Assembly: GCF_004310865.1 (NCBI RefSeq) | Contig: NZ_SIXI01000003.1 | Coordinates: 490,492 to 554,491 of the forward strand | DNA: 64,000 nucleotides | Reading direction: 5' to 3' | Origin: Aquabacterium lacunae | GTDB lineage: Bacteria > Pseudomonadota > Gammaproteobacteria > Burkholderiales > Burkholderiaceae_C | Part shown: piece by piece, positions 17,076 to 26,081 of the stretch | Numbering within the stretch: the stretch's first letter is position 1 | Layout: every line of letters begins with the position of its first letter | Position numbers and translations under genes: made by a program | The notes under the pieces: model-generated | What the model saw: only the letters and a program-made list of their open reading frames with translations | What the model was told of the DNA's origin: nothing | Databases searched by the model: none

Positions 17076-17227
17076 GCCGGCCTGCGCGACCAGGGCGTGG
17101 CGCGCGCACCACCGCGGCTGCATCCTGGCTGTCCGCTTCAGACAGCCCACCCCATTTGCCAGGGTTTCACACATGGGCAGGCCTGTCGGGGCTCACGACA
17201 CTGGGCCACACACCTCAGGAAGCGCCC

Positions 17228-18961
17228 ATGCCTGCTCGCCACCACCCGAATCTTCTTGCGTCGCTCTGCCGGCCTTGGTGGGGCATGGCCCCGATGTCCA
17301 CCGCCGTGTCCATGCTGCTCTCGCTGCTGGCGGCCGCGCTGCCCCACCCGGCCGAGGCGGCCACCGTGCGATGCACCGACACCATCGCGGCCGAGGCCCA
17401 GGTGCTCAACAACGGCTTCGGGTTCAACCCCAGCAACACTCGCCACGTGCTGACCGGTCTGCACAGCGGCAATGTGGGACGGCTTCAGCTGGCGCGCACC
17501 CACGTGGCCGTGGGCAGCCAGGAGAAAAAAGGCGTGCCCGCCGTGACCGACCAGGTGGTGTACTTCAGCGAGGGCCGCGACTTCGTGGCCGCCAACCGGC
17601 GCACCGGGTGCGAATACTGGCGCCAGAGCGCCGACAAGCGCAGCACCGCCCTGGTGGGCGGCAATGCCGTGCGCAGCTCGGCCATCTACCACCTGCCTGC
17701 GCACAACGGCCGCAAGGCCCTGGTGATGGGTGGCGACTTCTACGGCACCTTCTACGCGCTCGACGCGCAAACCGGCCAGCTGGTGTGGAAAGCCTTCCTG
17801 GGCACCGACACCAGCCGGCACTTCATCACCGGCTCACCGGTGGTGCACCAGGGCACGATGTTCGTGCCTGTGGCCACCAAGGAGGTCATCACCACCGTGC
17901 TGGACGTGCTGTCGGCCTGCTGCAGCAGCCACGGCATGCTGCAGGCACTCGACCCCTACACCGGCAAGATCAAATGGACGTACCACACCACGGCCAACGC
18001 GGTGTACGACGCCAAACTGGGCTTCAAGGGCCCCAACGGGGTGAGCCTGTGGGGCACGCCCACCATCGACGCGGCCCGCAACGCCGTGGTGATCGGCACC
18101 GCCCAGAACCTGAGCCCGCCCACCACCGCCAACTCGGATGCCGTCATTTCGCTGGACATGAGCACGGGCAAGGTGCGCTGGGTGTTCCAGGCCACCGCCA
18201 AAGACACCTGGAACGCCGCCTGCCTGATGCCCAAGGGGCTCGACGGCCACTGCGCCGTGCCGGGCGGCAAAGACCTCGACTTCGGCGCGCCGCCCATCCT
18301 GGCCACCTTGCCCGACGGCACGCAGGCCATCGTGGCCGGCAGCAAAAATGGTGTGGTCTACAGCCTGAACCCCGACACCGGGGCCCTGAACTGGCAGCAG
18401 CGGCTGGGTGTGGGCAGCACGCTGGGCGGCATCCACTGGGGCATGGCCATCGACCGGCAGCGCGTCTATGCAGCCGTCACCGACCTGTGGGTGAACAAGC
18501 TGGCCCGCTTGAACGTGAGCAACCTGATCGCCGCACCGGGCACCCTGGGCGCCGACATCCACGAAGAAGTGGGCGCCCGGCCCGGCATTTATGCGCTGGA
18601 CCTGCGCACTGGCGAGCGGGTCTGGGAGCGTCACGACACGCATGAATCCGACGGTGTGCGCTACAACAGCATGTACTCGGCCGCACTGAGCGTGACCAAC
18701 GACGTGCTGTTTGCCGGCAGCCTCAACGGCATCGTTCGGGCCCTGAGCACGCAAGACGGCCAGGAATTGTGGCGGGCCGACACCGCCGTGGCCACCCTCG
18801 ATGTGCACGGCGTGCCTGGCCAGGGGGGCTCCATCGACTCGGCAGGGCCCGTGCCCGCCGGCACCGACCTGTATGTCAATTCGGGCTACAAGAGCTTTGG
18901 CGGCAAGAACGCCTACCAGGCCGGCGAAGGCAACACCCTGTTTGTGTTCCGACTGCCCTGA
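17228..18961 (+). CDS. PQQ-type beta-propeller dehydrogenase, polyvinyl-alcohol-dehydrogenase-like
   Basis: A 577-residue exported protein with signal peptide (residues 20-45, HPAEAA) and repeated propeller blades (FYALDAQTGQLVWKAF, LQALDPYTGKIKW, VISLDMSTGKVRWVF, VYSLNPDTGALNW, IYALDLRTGERVW). Adjacent cysteines C231-C232 suit the Cys-Cys ring seen in PQQ enzymes. The middle part (DTWNAAC, KDLDFGAPPILATLPDG, GSKNGVVYSLNPDTG, GGIHWGMA) resembles PVA dehydrogenase from memory of that family. It lacks the cytochrome c domain of the sphingomonad enzyme, so an external electron acceptor would be needed. The start has AGGAAG upstream. Alternative: a generic quinoprotein alcohol dehydrogenase. Confidence 0.78.
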   Translation: MPARHHPNLLASLCRPWWGMAPMSTAVSMLLSLLAAALPHPAEAATVRCTDTIAAEAQVLNNGFGFNPSNTRHVLTGLHSGNVGRLQLARTHVAVGSQEKKGVPAVTDQVVYFSEGRDFVAANRRTGCEYWRQSADKRSTALVGGNAVRSSAIYHLPAHNGRKALVMGGDFYGTFYALDAQTGQLVWKAFLGTDTSRHFITGSPVVHQGTMFVPVATKEVITTVLDVLSACCSSHGMLQALDPYTGKIKWTYHTTANAVYDAKLGFKGPNGVSLWGTPTIDAARNAVVIGTAQNLSPPTTANSDAVISLDMSTGKVRWVFQATAKDTWNAACLMPKGLDGHCAVPGGKDLDFGAPPILATLPDGTQAIVAGSKNGVVYSLNPDTGALNWQQRLGVGSTLGGIHWGMAIDRQRVYAAVTDLWVNKLARLNVSNLIAAPGTLGADIHEEVGARPGIYALDLRTGERVWERHDTHESDGVRYNSMYSAALSVTNDVLFAGSLNGIVRALSTQDGQELWRADTAVATLDVHGVPGQGGSIDSAGPVPAGTDLYVNSGYKSFGGKNAYQAGEGNTLFVFRLP

Positions 18962-18974
18962 GTGCGGCCTGTGT

Positions 18975-19340
18975 TCAGAGCAAGGGTGGCAAGTTGTCGC
19001 CCTGGCTGCCGTCCATGCCCGGCAATTCATTGCCGAACAGGTTCAGCGCGCTGTGCTGAAACCGTGACCGGAAGGTCTTGCGGTCGATCAGCTTTTGCTG
19101 CGCCTCGGGCGGCAAGTCGGTGATGCGCAAGATGTTGCGCTCGAGCAAGGCGTCGATCAGGTCTTCCAGCACCCGCACCAGGCCGGCGTCCAGGCGGGCA
19201 AAGCCCTCCGAGGCGGCATCGGCGCGGTTGAAGAACGCCCGCACGTCGGGGTGTTCCTGCGGCAGCACCTCGGCGCCGGGCACGGCGTCCACATGGACGC
19301 TGGAGATCTGCCCCTGGGCATTGCGCAAGACGTAGAACAT
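18975..19340 (-). CDS. Conserved hypothetical protein
   Basis: A 121-residue cytoplasmic protein beginning MFYVLRNAQGQISSVHVD. The central part is acidic and helical (ARLDAGLVRVLEDLIDALLERNILRITDLP), and the C-terminal part has QQKLIDRKTFRSRF. Related short proteins in pseudomonads and Burkholderiales have been labelled tryptophan synthase beta-like, but it has no PLP lysine and I see no basis for that name. I read the middle as a helical dimer. ATG 19340 gives the family-like start; the longer frame to 19418 does not. It is convergent with the PQQ protein, only 13 bases away. Confidence 0.7.
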   Translation of the reverse strand: MFYVLRNAQGQISSVHVDAVPGAEVLPQEHPDVRAFFNRADAASEGFARLDAGLVRVLEDLIDALLERNILRITDLPPEAQQKLIDRKTFRSRFQHSALNLFGNELPGMDGSQGDNLPPLL

Positions 19341-19545
19341 GCTTCCTCGACGGCAAGGTGACGAGCTTCCTTTGTAGCGGAAAGCAGTCCACAGCCCTGC
19401 GCAAAAGATCACGGACAAGACCGGTCAGTTCGGTGCTTTGTCATGGCCGCACCACCCTTCAGAGTCGGGCAGCGAGGTCGATATCCCCGAAGTACAAGGC
19501 CCCCGCGGAATGCGGCGGCTGCCCACTCACCGAAAGGAAATCTCC

Positions 19546-20013
19546 ATGCCGATCCTGTCGCGTCGTTTGTTTGTCGCCACCCTGAGCCTGGCCGCCCTGG
19601 CCGCTGCACCTGCCGCCCAGGCGAACAGCGTGGCCACCAAGGACGAAGCCGTGGCCATGGTCAAGAAGGCCATCGCCTACGCCAAGGCCAACGGCAAGGA
19701 CAAGCTGTTCGACGAGGTCAACAACAAGGCCGCCCAGTTCATCGACCGCGACCTCTACATCTACGTGGCCGATCCAGCAGGCAAAGTGCTGGCCCATGGC
19801 GCCAACGCCAAGCTGGTGGGCAGAGACCTGCAGACCCTGAAGGACGCCGATGGCAAGCCCTTCGTGCTGGACATCATCAAGATCGGCGAGAGCAACAAGC
19901 CGGGCTGGGTGGAATACCGCTGGCCCAACCCCGTCACCAAGCAGATCGACGACAAGGTCACCTATGTCGAAAAGCACGACGGTGTGATCTATTGCGCCGG
20001 CGTCTACAAGTGA
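19546..20013 (+). CDS. Periplasmic single-Cache-domain protein
   Basis: A 155-residue protein with a signal peptide (cut after AAQANS region, about residue 26) and then a single Cache type 2 sensor fold: AVAMVKKAIAYAKANG helix, DRDLYIYVADPAGKVLAHG strand, NPVTKQIDDKVTYVEKHDG. There is no membrane anchor or output domain, so it is a free periplasmic ligand-binding protein. It sits 85 bases upstream of a chemoreceptor gene on the same strand. A role in presenting a small organic acid or similar ligand to that receptor is inference. Similar proteins also occur beside two-component kinases. Confidence 0.85.
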   Translation: MPILSRRLFVATLSLAALAAAPAAQANSVATKDEAVAMVKKAIAYAKANGKDKLFDEVNNKAAQFIDRDLYIYVADPAGKVLAHGANAKLVGRDLQTLKDADGKPFVLDIIKIGESNKPGWVEYRWPNPVTKQIDDKVTYVEKHDGVIYCAGVYK

Positions 20014-20098
20014 CCTGCCCGCTGGCCCATCAGCACGGCTGAAGGGCCCCAGGGAGGGCCGCTGCCCTGCCCTTGCCTTCCATCGCAGAAAGCCTGCC

Positions 20099-21676
20099 AT
20101 GTCTGTGCTGACCAAATTCAAGGTGTCCCACCGCCTCGCACTGGGCTTTGGCCTGGTGTCGGCGATGTTGTCGGTCGTGTGTGCTGTGGGCGTGTTCAAC
20201 GCCCAGCGGGCCAAAGGCCTGATCGAGTCGGAACTGCTGGCCTCGCAGACGCTGCAAACCGAAGCCTTGGCCATGTTGAGCGCCGTGCTGCAGCAAGACA
20301 TCTCGGTGCGCAACATCGGCCTGCTGACCGACCCCAACGCCATGCAGGGGCAAGCCAACGAGGCCCGCAAGGCCAACAAGGCCGTGGGGGCCATCATCGA
20401 GCGGGTCGGGCAGCAACAACTCAATGAGCGCGACCGCGCCATGCTGGCCGAGATCCGCCAGCTCAACGACAAGAGCGTGCCGGTCACCGACGAGGCCATC
20501 GGCTTTGCCGTGTCCTACCAGCCGGAAGACGCGGTCAATGTCATCAACGGGCAGCTCGACGGGCTGTCACAGAAACGCCGCGCACTGGTCATGCAGTTCG
20601 CCGACCACCAGCGCGCCCGCACCGAGGCCGTGAGCCAGTCGCTGGTCAAAGGCGCACGCAACGCCGCCATGCTGATGCTGGGCGTGGGCCTGACCGGCCT
20701 GGTGCTGGCCGTGGCCGCCGCCATGCTGGTGGGTCGCTCGATCACGCAACCGCTGCGCGACGCCAACCACGCCGCCCGCCGCGTGGCCGAAGGCGACCTC
20801 ACGGTCGACCTCAAGGCCGATTCGCGCGACGAAATCGGCGAGCTGGTGGGCGCCATGGGCGCCATGGCCGACAGCCTGCGCCGCATGATCGCCACCATGC
20901 GGCAATCGGCCGAGAACATCCACATGGCCTCGGCCGAGATCGCCAGCGGCAACCAGGACCTGTCCATCCGCACCGAGCAACAGGCCTCGTCGCTGCAATC
21001 GACCGTGTCCACCGTCACCGGCATCACCGAAACCGTGCGCCACAACGCCCTGTCGGCCCGTCAGGCCAGCGAGCTGGCCGTGAAGGCCGCCACCGTGGCC
21101 GAAGAGGGCGGCAACCGTGTCAACGAGGTGGTGCGCACCATGGACGCCATTTCCGATTCGTCGCGCAAGATCTCCGACATCGTGGGCGTGATCGACGGCA
21201 TCGCCTTCCAGACCAACATCCTGGCGCTGAACGCCGCTGTGGAAGCCGCCCGCGCAGGCGAGCAGGGCCGCGGCTTTGCCGTGGTGGCCTCGGAAGTGCG
21301 CTCGCTGGCCCAACGCAGCGCCAACGCCGCCCGCGAGATCAAGACCCTGATCAGCAGCAATGTGGAGAAGGTGGAAACCGGTTCACGCCTGGTGACCGAC
21401 GCCGGCAGCACCATGTCGGACATCGTGAGCTCCAGCCAGCGGGTGGCCCAGATCGTCTCCGAGATCACGCAGGCCACCACCGAGCAGGCCCAGGGCCTGG
21501 AGCTGGTGCACATGGCCATTGGCGGCATCGACCAGGCCACGCAGCAGAACGCGGCCCTGGTGGAGCAGGCCGCCGCCGCAGCCGAGAGCCTGAAGGATCA
21601 GACCCGCAGCCTCAACGACGCAGTGGCGATCTTCAAGACCGACGCCAACAGCCGGGTCGAAGCCGCGCTGTTTTGA
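20099..21676 (+). CDS. Methyl-accepting chemotaxis protein
   Basis: A 525-residue transmembrane chemoreceptor. Membrane segments lie at about residues 12-32 and 185-208, with a four-helix-bundle periplasmic domain between them. A HAMP domain follows (GRSITQPLRDANHAA), then the signalling domain with tip near residues 363-390 (AFQTNILALNAAVEAARAGEQGRGFAVVASEVR). It carries no C-terminal CheR-tethering pentapeptide (ends VEAALF). It resembles the Tar/Tsr-length class used by flagellar chemotaxis. The upstream Cache gene may supply its ligand-binding partner. It is convergent with ccsB, 32 bases away. Confidence 0.94.
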   Translation: MSVLTKFKVSHRLALGFGLVSAMLSVVCAVGVFNAQRAKGLIESELLASQTLQTEALAMLSAVLQQDISVRNIGLLTDPNAMQGQANEARKANKAVGAIIERVGQQQLNERDRAMLAEIRQLNDKSVPVTDEAIGFAVSYQPEDAVNVINGQLDGLSQKRRALVMQFADHQRARTEAVSQSLVKGARNAAMLMLGVGLTGLVLAVAAAMLVGRSITQPLRDANHAARRVAEGDLTVDLKADSRDEIGELVGAMGAMADSLRRMIATMRQSAENIHMASAEIASGNQDLSIRTEQQASSLQSTVSTVTGITETVRHNALSARQASELAVKAATVAEEGGNRVNEVVRTMDAISDSSRKISDIVGVIDGIAFQTNILALNAAVEAARAGEQGRGFAVVASEVRSLAQRSANAAREIKTLISSNVEKVETGSRLVTDAGSTMSDIVSSSQRVAQIVSEITQATTEQAQGLELVHMAIGGIDQATQQNAALVEQAAAAAESLKDQTRSLNDAVAIFKTDANSRVEAALF

Positions 21677-21708
21677 GCACGACGGGCGGGCCCTGAACCC
21701 GGCCAGGT

Positions 21709-23067
21709 TCAGAGTTGGCCGTACGAGTGCAGGCCCGACAGGAACATGTTCACGCCCAGGAAGGCGAAGGTGGTGACCACCAGGCCCACCAGCGACCACC
21801 AGGCCGCGAAGGTGCCGCGCAGGCCCTTCATGAGCCGCATGTGCAGCCAGGCCGCGTAGTTCAGCCACACGATCAGGGCCCAGGTTTCCTTGGGGTCCCA
21901 GCTCCAGTAGCCGCCCCAGGCTTCGGCCGCCCAGAAGGCACCCAGGATGGTGGCGATGGTGAAGAAGGCAAAGCCCACGGCAATGGCCTTGTACATCACG
22001 TCGTCACACACTTCGGGCTTGGGCGTGAAGGCATTGATGGGGCCGCGCGCCAGGATGACCAGCACGAAAAAGCCCAGCACGCCGGCCAGCATGCGGCCGG
22101 TCTTGGCCACGGCCGAGGCGGTGTCGGGCGCGAGGTCACCGGCCAGGCTGAAACCCAGCAGGGGCAGGCCCATGGTCACCACCGGCACGCCCACCAGGCC
22201 CACCCACAGGGCTTTGGGCGTGGCGGTCTTGAGCAGGTAGGCCAGCGCCACCATGGCGGCCAGCGCGAAGGTGCCATAGCCCACGAAGTTGGCCGGCACG
22301 TGGATCTTCATCCACCAGCTCTTGAGCGCCGGCACCAGCGGCTGGATGCTGCTGGCGTCACGGGTGATGGCATACCACAGCATGAAGGCCACCGAGGCCA
22401 TCACGATCAGCATGACGAAGGCGCCCAGGCCTTGCAAGGACTGGCCGGCACGGCGGAAGCGGTCTTCGTAATACAGCCAGTAGGCGGTGGTCAGCCAGGC
22501 GAACAGCACGAACACTTCGTACAGATTGCTCACCGGGATGTGGCCGATGTCCGGGGCAATCTGGTGGCTTTCGAACCAGCGCACCACCGTGCCGATGCAG
22601 GCCATGTACACGCCCGCCCAGGCCATCTTGGAGCCGATCATCAGCGGGGTCTGGCGGCGCAGCAGCAGCCCGGCCCAGTAGCTCACCGTGCTCATGGCAA
22701 ACAGCACGCTCATCCACATGATGGCGCTCTTGCTGGACAGCACGTACTTCATCCAGAACAGCTGCTCGCCAGCGGCCAGGTCCACGCCGTAGTCGTCGGT
22801 GGCCCGGTTGTACAAGGCAATGGCCAGCGCAGCCCCCAGGCCCGTGCCGGCAAACAGCCAGCGCAAGGGGCTCCAGAACCAGCCCAGGGCAATGGCCGAA
22901 GGCGCAGCGCACAGGGTGATGCCCTTTTCGTAGACGTCCATCGCAGCGCCATAACGCTGGAAGGTCCAGGCCGTCACGGCCAGGATCGCCAGGGCAAAGG
23001 CCCAGTCCAGCGGGGTGCGCTGGCGGGACATGGAAGCGGCCGGTGGGGCCTGCAGGACGGTGCTCAT
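21709..23067 (-). CDS. ccsB: Cytochrome c biogenesis protein CcsB (ResC/CcsA family)
   Basis: A 452-residue polytopic membrane protein that works with ResB to move haem and attach it to apocytochromes c in the periplasm (system II). The WWD haem-handling motif is visible as WGGYWSWDPKETWALIVWLNYAAW, here split to stay short: WGGYWSWDP then KETWALI. Conserved His residues flank it (HVPANF, HMRLMKG). Its ATG overlaps the resB stop by four bases. The nearby diheme cytochrome gene is a likely client. Confidence 0.93.
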   Translation of the reverse strand: MSTVLQAPPAASMSRQRTPLDWAFALAILAVTAWTFQRYGAAMDVYEKGITLCAAPSAIALGWFWSPLRWLFAGTGLGAALAIALYNRATDDYGVDLAAGEQLFWMKYVLSSKSAIMWMSVLFAMSTVSYWAGLLLRRQTPLMIGSKMAWAGVYMACIGTVVRWFESHQIAPDIGHIPVSNLYEVFVLFAWLTTAYWLYYEDRFRRAGQSLQGLGAFVMLIVMASVAFMLWYAITRDASSIQPLVPALKSWWMKIHVPANFVGYGTFALAAMVALAYLLKTATPKALWVGLVGVPVVTMGLPLLGFSLAGDLAPDTASAVAKTGRMLAGVLGFFVLVILARGPINAFTPKPEVCDDVMYKAIAVGFAFFTIATILGAFWAAEAWGGYWSWDPKETWALIVWLNYAAWLHMRLMKGLRGTFAAWWSLVGLVVTTFAFLGVNMFLSGLHSYGQL

Positions 23068-25223
23068 GCGGGTCCTTTCTCTGTGGCAGGCAACAGGGCC
23101 TGGCGCAGTCGGTCAAATTCGTTGTCGGTGTCCAGCGTCTGGCGCGTGGACGACAGGGCCATCTTCAGCTGGGTGTGGCCACCCTCGGGCGCGGCCTGCA
23201 GCCACACCCACACGCGGCGCTCGCGCACGTACAGCATCGCGAACACCCCGATGATCAGCAGCACACAGCCCAGGTACACCAGGTTGCGACCCGGGGTGCG
23301 GGTGGCCTGGAACACGCTGGCCTGCTTTTGCTCGAAAGTGTCCAGCGTGAACACCACCGGCACCGGGTAGGCCATGGCGTCGGACATGGCCAGCACCGAT
23401 TGCTGCATGAAGTTCTGGTCACGGGTCTCGGCCAGGTTCAGCGGCGGCAGGTCGGCCCTTTCACGGGCGATCTCGGTCAGCGCCAGGATGGCGCCATTGA
23501 GCATCTGGATCATGGTGCCCGAGGCACGCTCCTGCTCGGCAGGCGGCACCACGCGCTCGATGAACTGCCCCAGCCCCACCAGCCCGCCTTCGTTGCGCTG
23601 CTTGGGGTCGTACTGAAGGCCGGCAAAGATGTCGAGCACGCGCAAGGCCGAGGTGGCCAGCTGCTGCTGCAGCTCGGGCTTGTCGGTCGGGGCCGAGCCC
23701 CGTGCAAAGCGCTGCGAGGCCTCGGCGCGCAGGGCCGGGTCGAACAGGGCATTGCGCATCAGCAGCCAGCCCTGCATGGTCATGTTCTCGTCGGCCGGCA
23801 CGCGCAAGAAGCGGAAGCCCTCCTGCAGCGAATTGCGCACGCCCAGCAGGAACACCGGCTGGTCGTTCAGGCGCACCGGCACCATGTAGTTCTGGAACTC
23901 GTGGGCCTGGCCGGCGCTGTCGCGCAGCTTGTACGTGATGCTGGGACCGATGTTGGTGAGCTTCTTGCCGCCCTTTTGCGCACCCGAGCCCAGCTGCTGG
24001 CTGAGCCCTTCGAGGTTCACGCCGCGCGGGTCGGTGCCACCGGCCTTGGCGCCCTGCGGGTCGGCGCGGCTGAGGTCTTCCACGTTGATCACGCGCAGCT
24101 CGCCGATCTCCAGCGTCATGGTCAGCCCGCCCATGGCCTGCGCCGGCAGCGGGATGCCACGCCCACCCACCGTGCCGGTGACCAGGGCCTCGCCTTCGAT
24201 GCCACCGCCCACCAGGGCCACCGGCTTGAGCTTGACCTCCGAGCCCCCGTCCTGGAAGCTCGACTGGAACAGGGTCACGCCCTTGTAGGTGAAGGGCTTG
24301 TTGACCTCGACCACGGCCTCGTGGCGAGACTTGTCTTGCAGGTCATGCACCACGATCTCGCTGGCAAAGCGCTTGGGCATGCCGGTCTCGTAGTACTCGA
24401 CGATGAACTTCTTGAGCTGCACATCAAACGGCAGCGGCTGCACCAGCATGCCCTTTTCCACGTTCACCACGGCCTGGCCATTGGTCTGGCCTTCGGGCAC
24501 GTAGAGCTGAGCGCGGTAGGCCGGGTTGCTCAGGCTGAGCACGGCCTTGTCGCTGGGGTTTTCGCCCGTGCGGAAGGGTTGCAACTGGCTCCACCAGGCC
24601 TGCACGTTCACGACCAGATCGCCGTCGAGCAGACCGCCCACGCACACCAGCACGATGGACAGGTGGGCCGCGATGTAGCCCAGCTTGTTGGCAGACCCGC
24701 GTCGGGCGGCCACCATCACACCCGCAGGTTCTTTCTCGGAAGCTTGCGAGCGGGTCTGCGACTTGACCTGCCAGCCCAGGCTCTGCAGCCACTGCTGCAC
24801 ATGGCCCTGCGCCTGTTCGAGCCCCACAGGCAACTCGCCCTGGGCCTTGTGGTGGAAGGCGTCCAGCGAACGCACCCGCACATGCTCCTTGAAGGTGCGC
24901 AGGTCGACCAGGATCTTGGGGGTGTTCCGCGCGATGCACAGCGAGGTCGACACCACCAGAAACGCCAGGATCACCAGGAACCAGCCGGAGCTGTACACCC
25001 TGAACAAGCCCAACGCGCCGAACACCTCGGTCCAGAAAGGGCCGAAGGTGTCGACATACCCCACCAGGGGCTCACCCTGCTTGAGGATGGTGCCGATGGT
25101 CGAGGCGATGCAGATGACCGTCAGCAGCGTGATCGCAAAGCGCATCGACGCCAGCAGGTCCAGCAGGTCGCGCCAGACAGCACGCGCCGGGGGGCGGGAC
25201 AAGGGTTCGATAACGGCAGACAT
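23064..25223 (-). CDS. resB: Cytochrome c biogenesis protein ResB (Ccs1)
   Basis: A 719-residue membrane protein, the second half of the system II cytochrome c synthetase. The N-terminal part holds three helices with the family marker LLASMRFAITLLTVICIASTIG (first helix, about residues 28-48) and VDTFGPFWTEVFGALGLFRVY. A large periplasmic domain follows (about 230-650), then a final helix (NLVYLGCVLLIIGVFAM). ATG 25223 is the natural start. resB and ccsB are translationally coupled. Confidence 0.93.
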   Translation of the reverse strand: MSAVIEPLSRPPARAVWRDLLDLLASMRFAITLLTVICIASTIGTILKQGEPLVGYVDTFGPFWTEVFGALGLFRVYSSGWFLVILAFLVVSTSLCIARNTPKILVDLRTFKEHVRVRSLDAFHHKAQGELPVGLEQAQGHVQQWLQSLGWQVKSQTRSQASEKEPAGVMVAARRGSANKLGYIAAHLSIVLVCVGGLLDGDLVVNVQAWWSQLQPFRTGENPSDKAVLSLSNPAYRAQLYVPEGQTNGQAVVNVEKGMLVQPLPFDVQLKKFIVEYYETGMPKRFASEIVVHDLQDKSRHEAVVEVNKPFTYKGVTLFQSSFQDGGSEVKLKPVALVGGGIEGEALVTGTVGGRGIPLPAQAMGGLTMTLEIGELRVINVEDLSRADPQGAKAGGTDPRGVNLEGLSQQLGSGAQKGGKKLTNIGPSITYKLRDSAGQAHEFQNYMVPVRLNDQPVFLLGVRNSLQEGFRFLRVPADENMTMQGWLLMRNALFDPALRAEASQRFARGSAPTDKPELQQQLATSALRVLDIFAGLQYDPKQRNEGGLVGLGQFIERVVPPAEQERASGTMIQMLNGAILALTEIARERADLPPLNLAETRDQNFMQQSVLAMSDAMAYPVPVVFTLDTFEQKQASVFQATRTPGRNLVYLGCVLLIIGVFAMLYVRERRVWVWLQAAPEGGHTQLKMALSSTRQTLDTDNEFDRLRQALLPATEKGPA

Positions 25224-25294
25224 TTGACGAAGTTCAATGAAAAGAACGCTGGCTCAAACTATAGGCGAGCGCACCCCGAACGGCATTGCGACAA

Positions 25295-25328
25295 GAAAAA
25301 GGCGGAGCCACTTTGGGTGGATCCGCCT
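25295..25328 (-). terminator. Intrinsic terminator after the cytochrome c gene
   Basis: On the minus strand an 11-bp stem (AGGCGGATCCA / TGGCTCCGCCT, one mismatch) is followed by five U. It lies 59 bases after the cytochrome stop and before resB, so the two units are separated by termination. Confidence 0.8.
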
Positions 25329-25386
25329 GTTCAAGGGGGCCGAAACCGGTGTCTCGACCCTAGGGTTCAGGAGCAATGTCCGGATT

Positions 25387-26016
25387 TCAGTGCAGGCCGG
25401 CGATGTAGTCCGACAGTGCGGCGATTTCCTTGTCGCTCAGGTTGGCGGCGATGGTGCTCATCTGGGCGCTGTTGGTGCGCTCGCCCTGGCGGAAAGCCGT
25501 CAGCTGGGCTTTGGTGTAGTCGGCGTGCTGGCCGCCCAGGCGCGGGTATTGGGCCGGGATGCCGGCACCGTTGGGGCTGTGGCAGCCTGCGCAAGCCGGC
25601 ACCGACTTGGCGGCGATGCCACCACGGTAGATCTTCTCACCCAGGGCCACGGTGTCCTTGTTCTGGGCGAAGCCTTCCTTGGCCTTCTTGGAAGCGTAGA
25701 ACGCTGCCACGTTGCGCATGTCGTCGTCGCTCAGGGCCGAGGCAAAGCCCAGCATCACGGCGTTCTTGCGCTTGCCCGACTTGAATTCGTGCAGCTGCTT
25801 GACCAGGTACTCAGGGTGCTGGCCTTGCAGGATGGGGAAGGACGGCGCACCGCGCGAACCATCGATGGCATGGCAGGCCACGCAGACCTGGGAGGCCTTG
25901 GCCTCACCGGCGGCCAGATCAGGCTTGGCGGCCTTGGTGGCGCCAGCGGCGAACGCAGCGCCCGACAGGGTGGCGGCCACAGAGGCCACAGCGAACAGGT
26001 TGAGTAGACGGTTCAT
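25387..26016 (-). CDS. Diheme cytochrome c (c4 type)
   Basis: A 209-residue periplasmic electron carrier. A signal peptide (AAFA cut near residue 23) is followed by two haem c domains with CVACH (about residues 45-49) and CAGCH (about 143-147). The methionine-containing segments NAVMLGFASALSDDD and NSAQMSTIAANLSDKE supply the sixth ligands. This two-domain pattern is cytochrome c4, which passes electrons from the bc1 complex to terminal oxidases. The longer frame upstream (to 26205) is not signal-like; ATG 26016 is right. It is divergent from engB. Confidence 0.92.
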   Translation of the reverse strand: MNRLLNLFAVASVAATLSGAAFAAGATKAAKPDLAAGEAKASQVCVACHAIDGSRGAPSFPILQGQHPEYLVKQLHEFKSGKRKNAVMLGFASALSDDDMRNVAAFYASKKAKEGFAQNKDTVALGEKIYRGGIAAKSVPACAGCHSPNGAGIPAQYPRLGGQHADYTKAQLTAFRQGERTNSAQMSTIAANLSDKEIAALSDYIAGLH

Positions 26017-26081
26017 GGTGATCAGTGGGGTGATCAAAGGCGGCGCCATCGCCACCAAACCACGGGATTCTACAATGTCCC

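Noticed and set aside
21693..21712. CTGAACC/GGTTCAG hairpin between the chemoreceptor and ccsB as a terminator
   Set aside because: It overlaps the ccsB stop codon and has no U tract on either strand.
23043..25784. A 913-codon plus-strand frame over resB
   Set aside because: Shadow of resB/ccsB; composition of repeated His, Gln and Gly; no domain seen.
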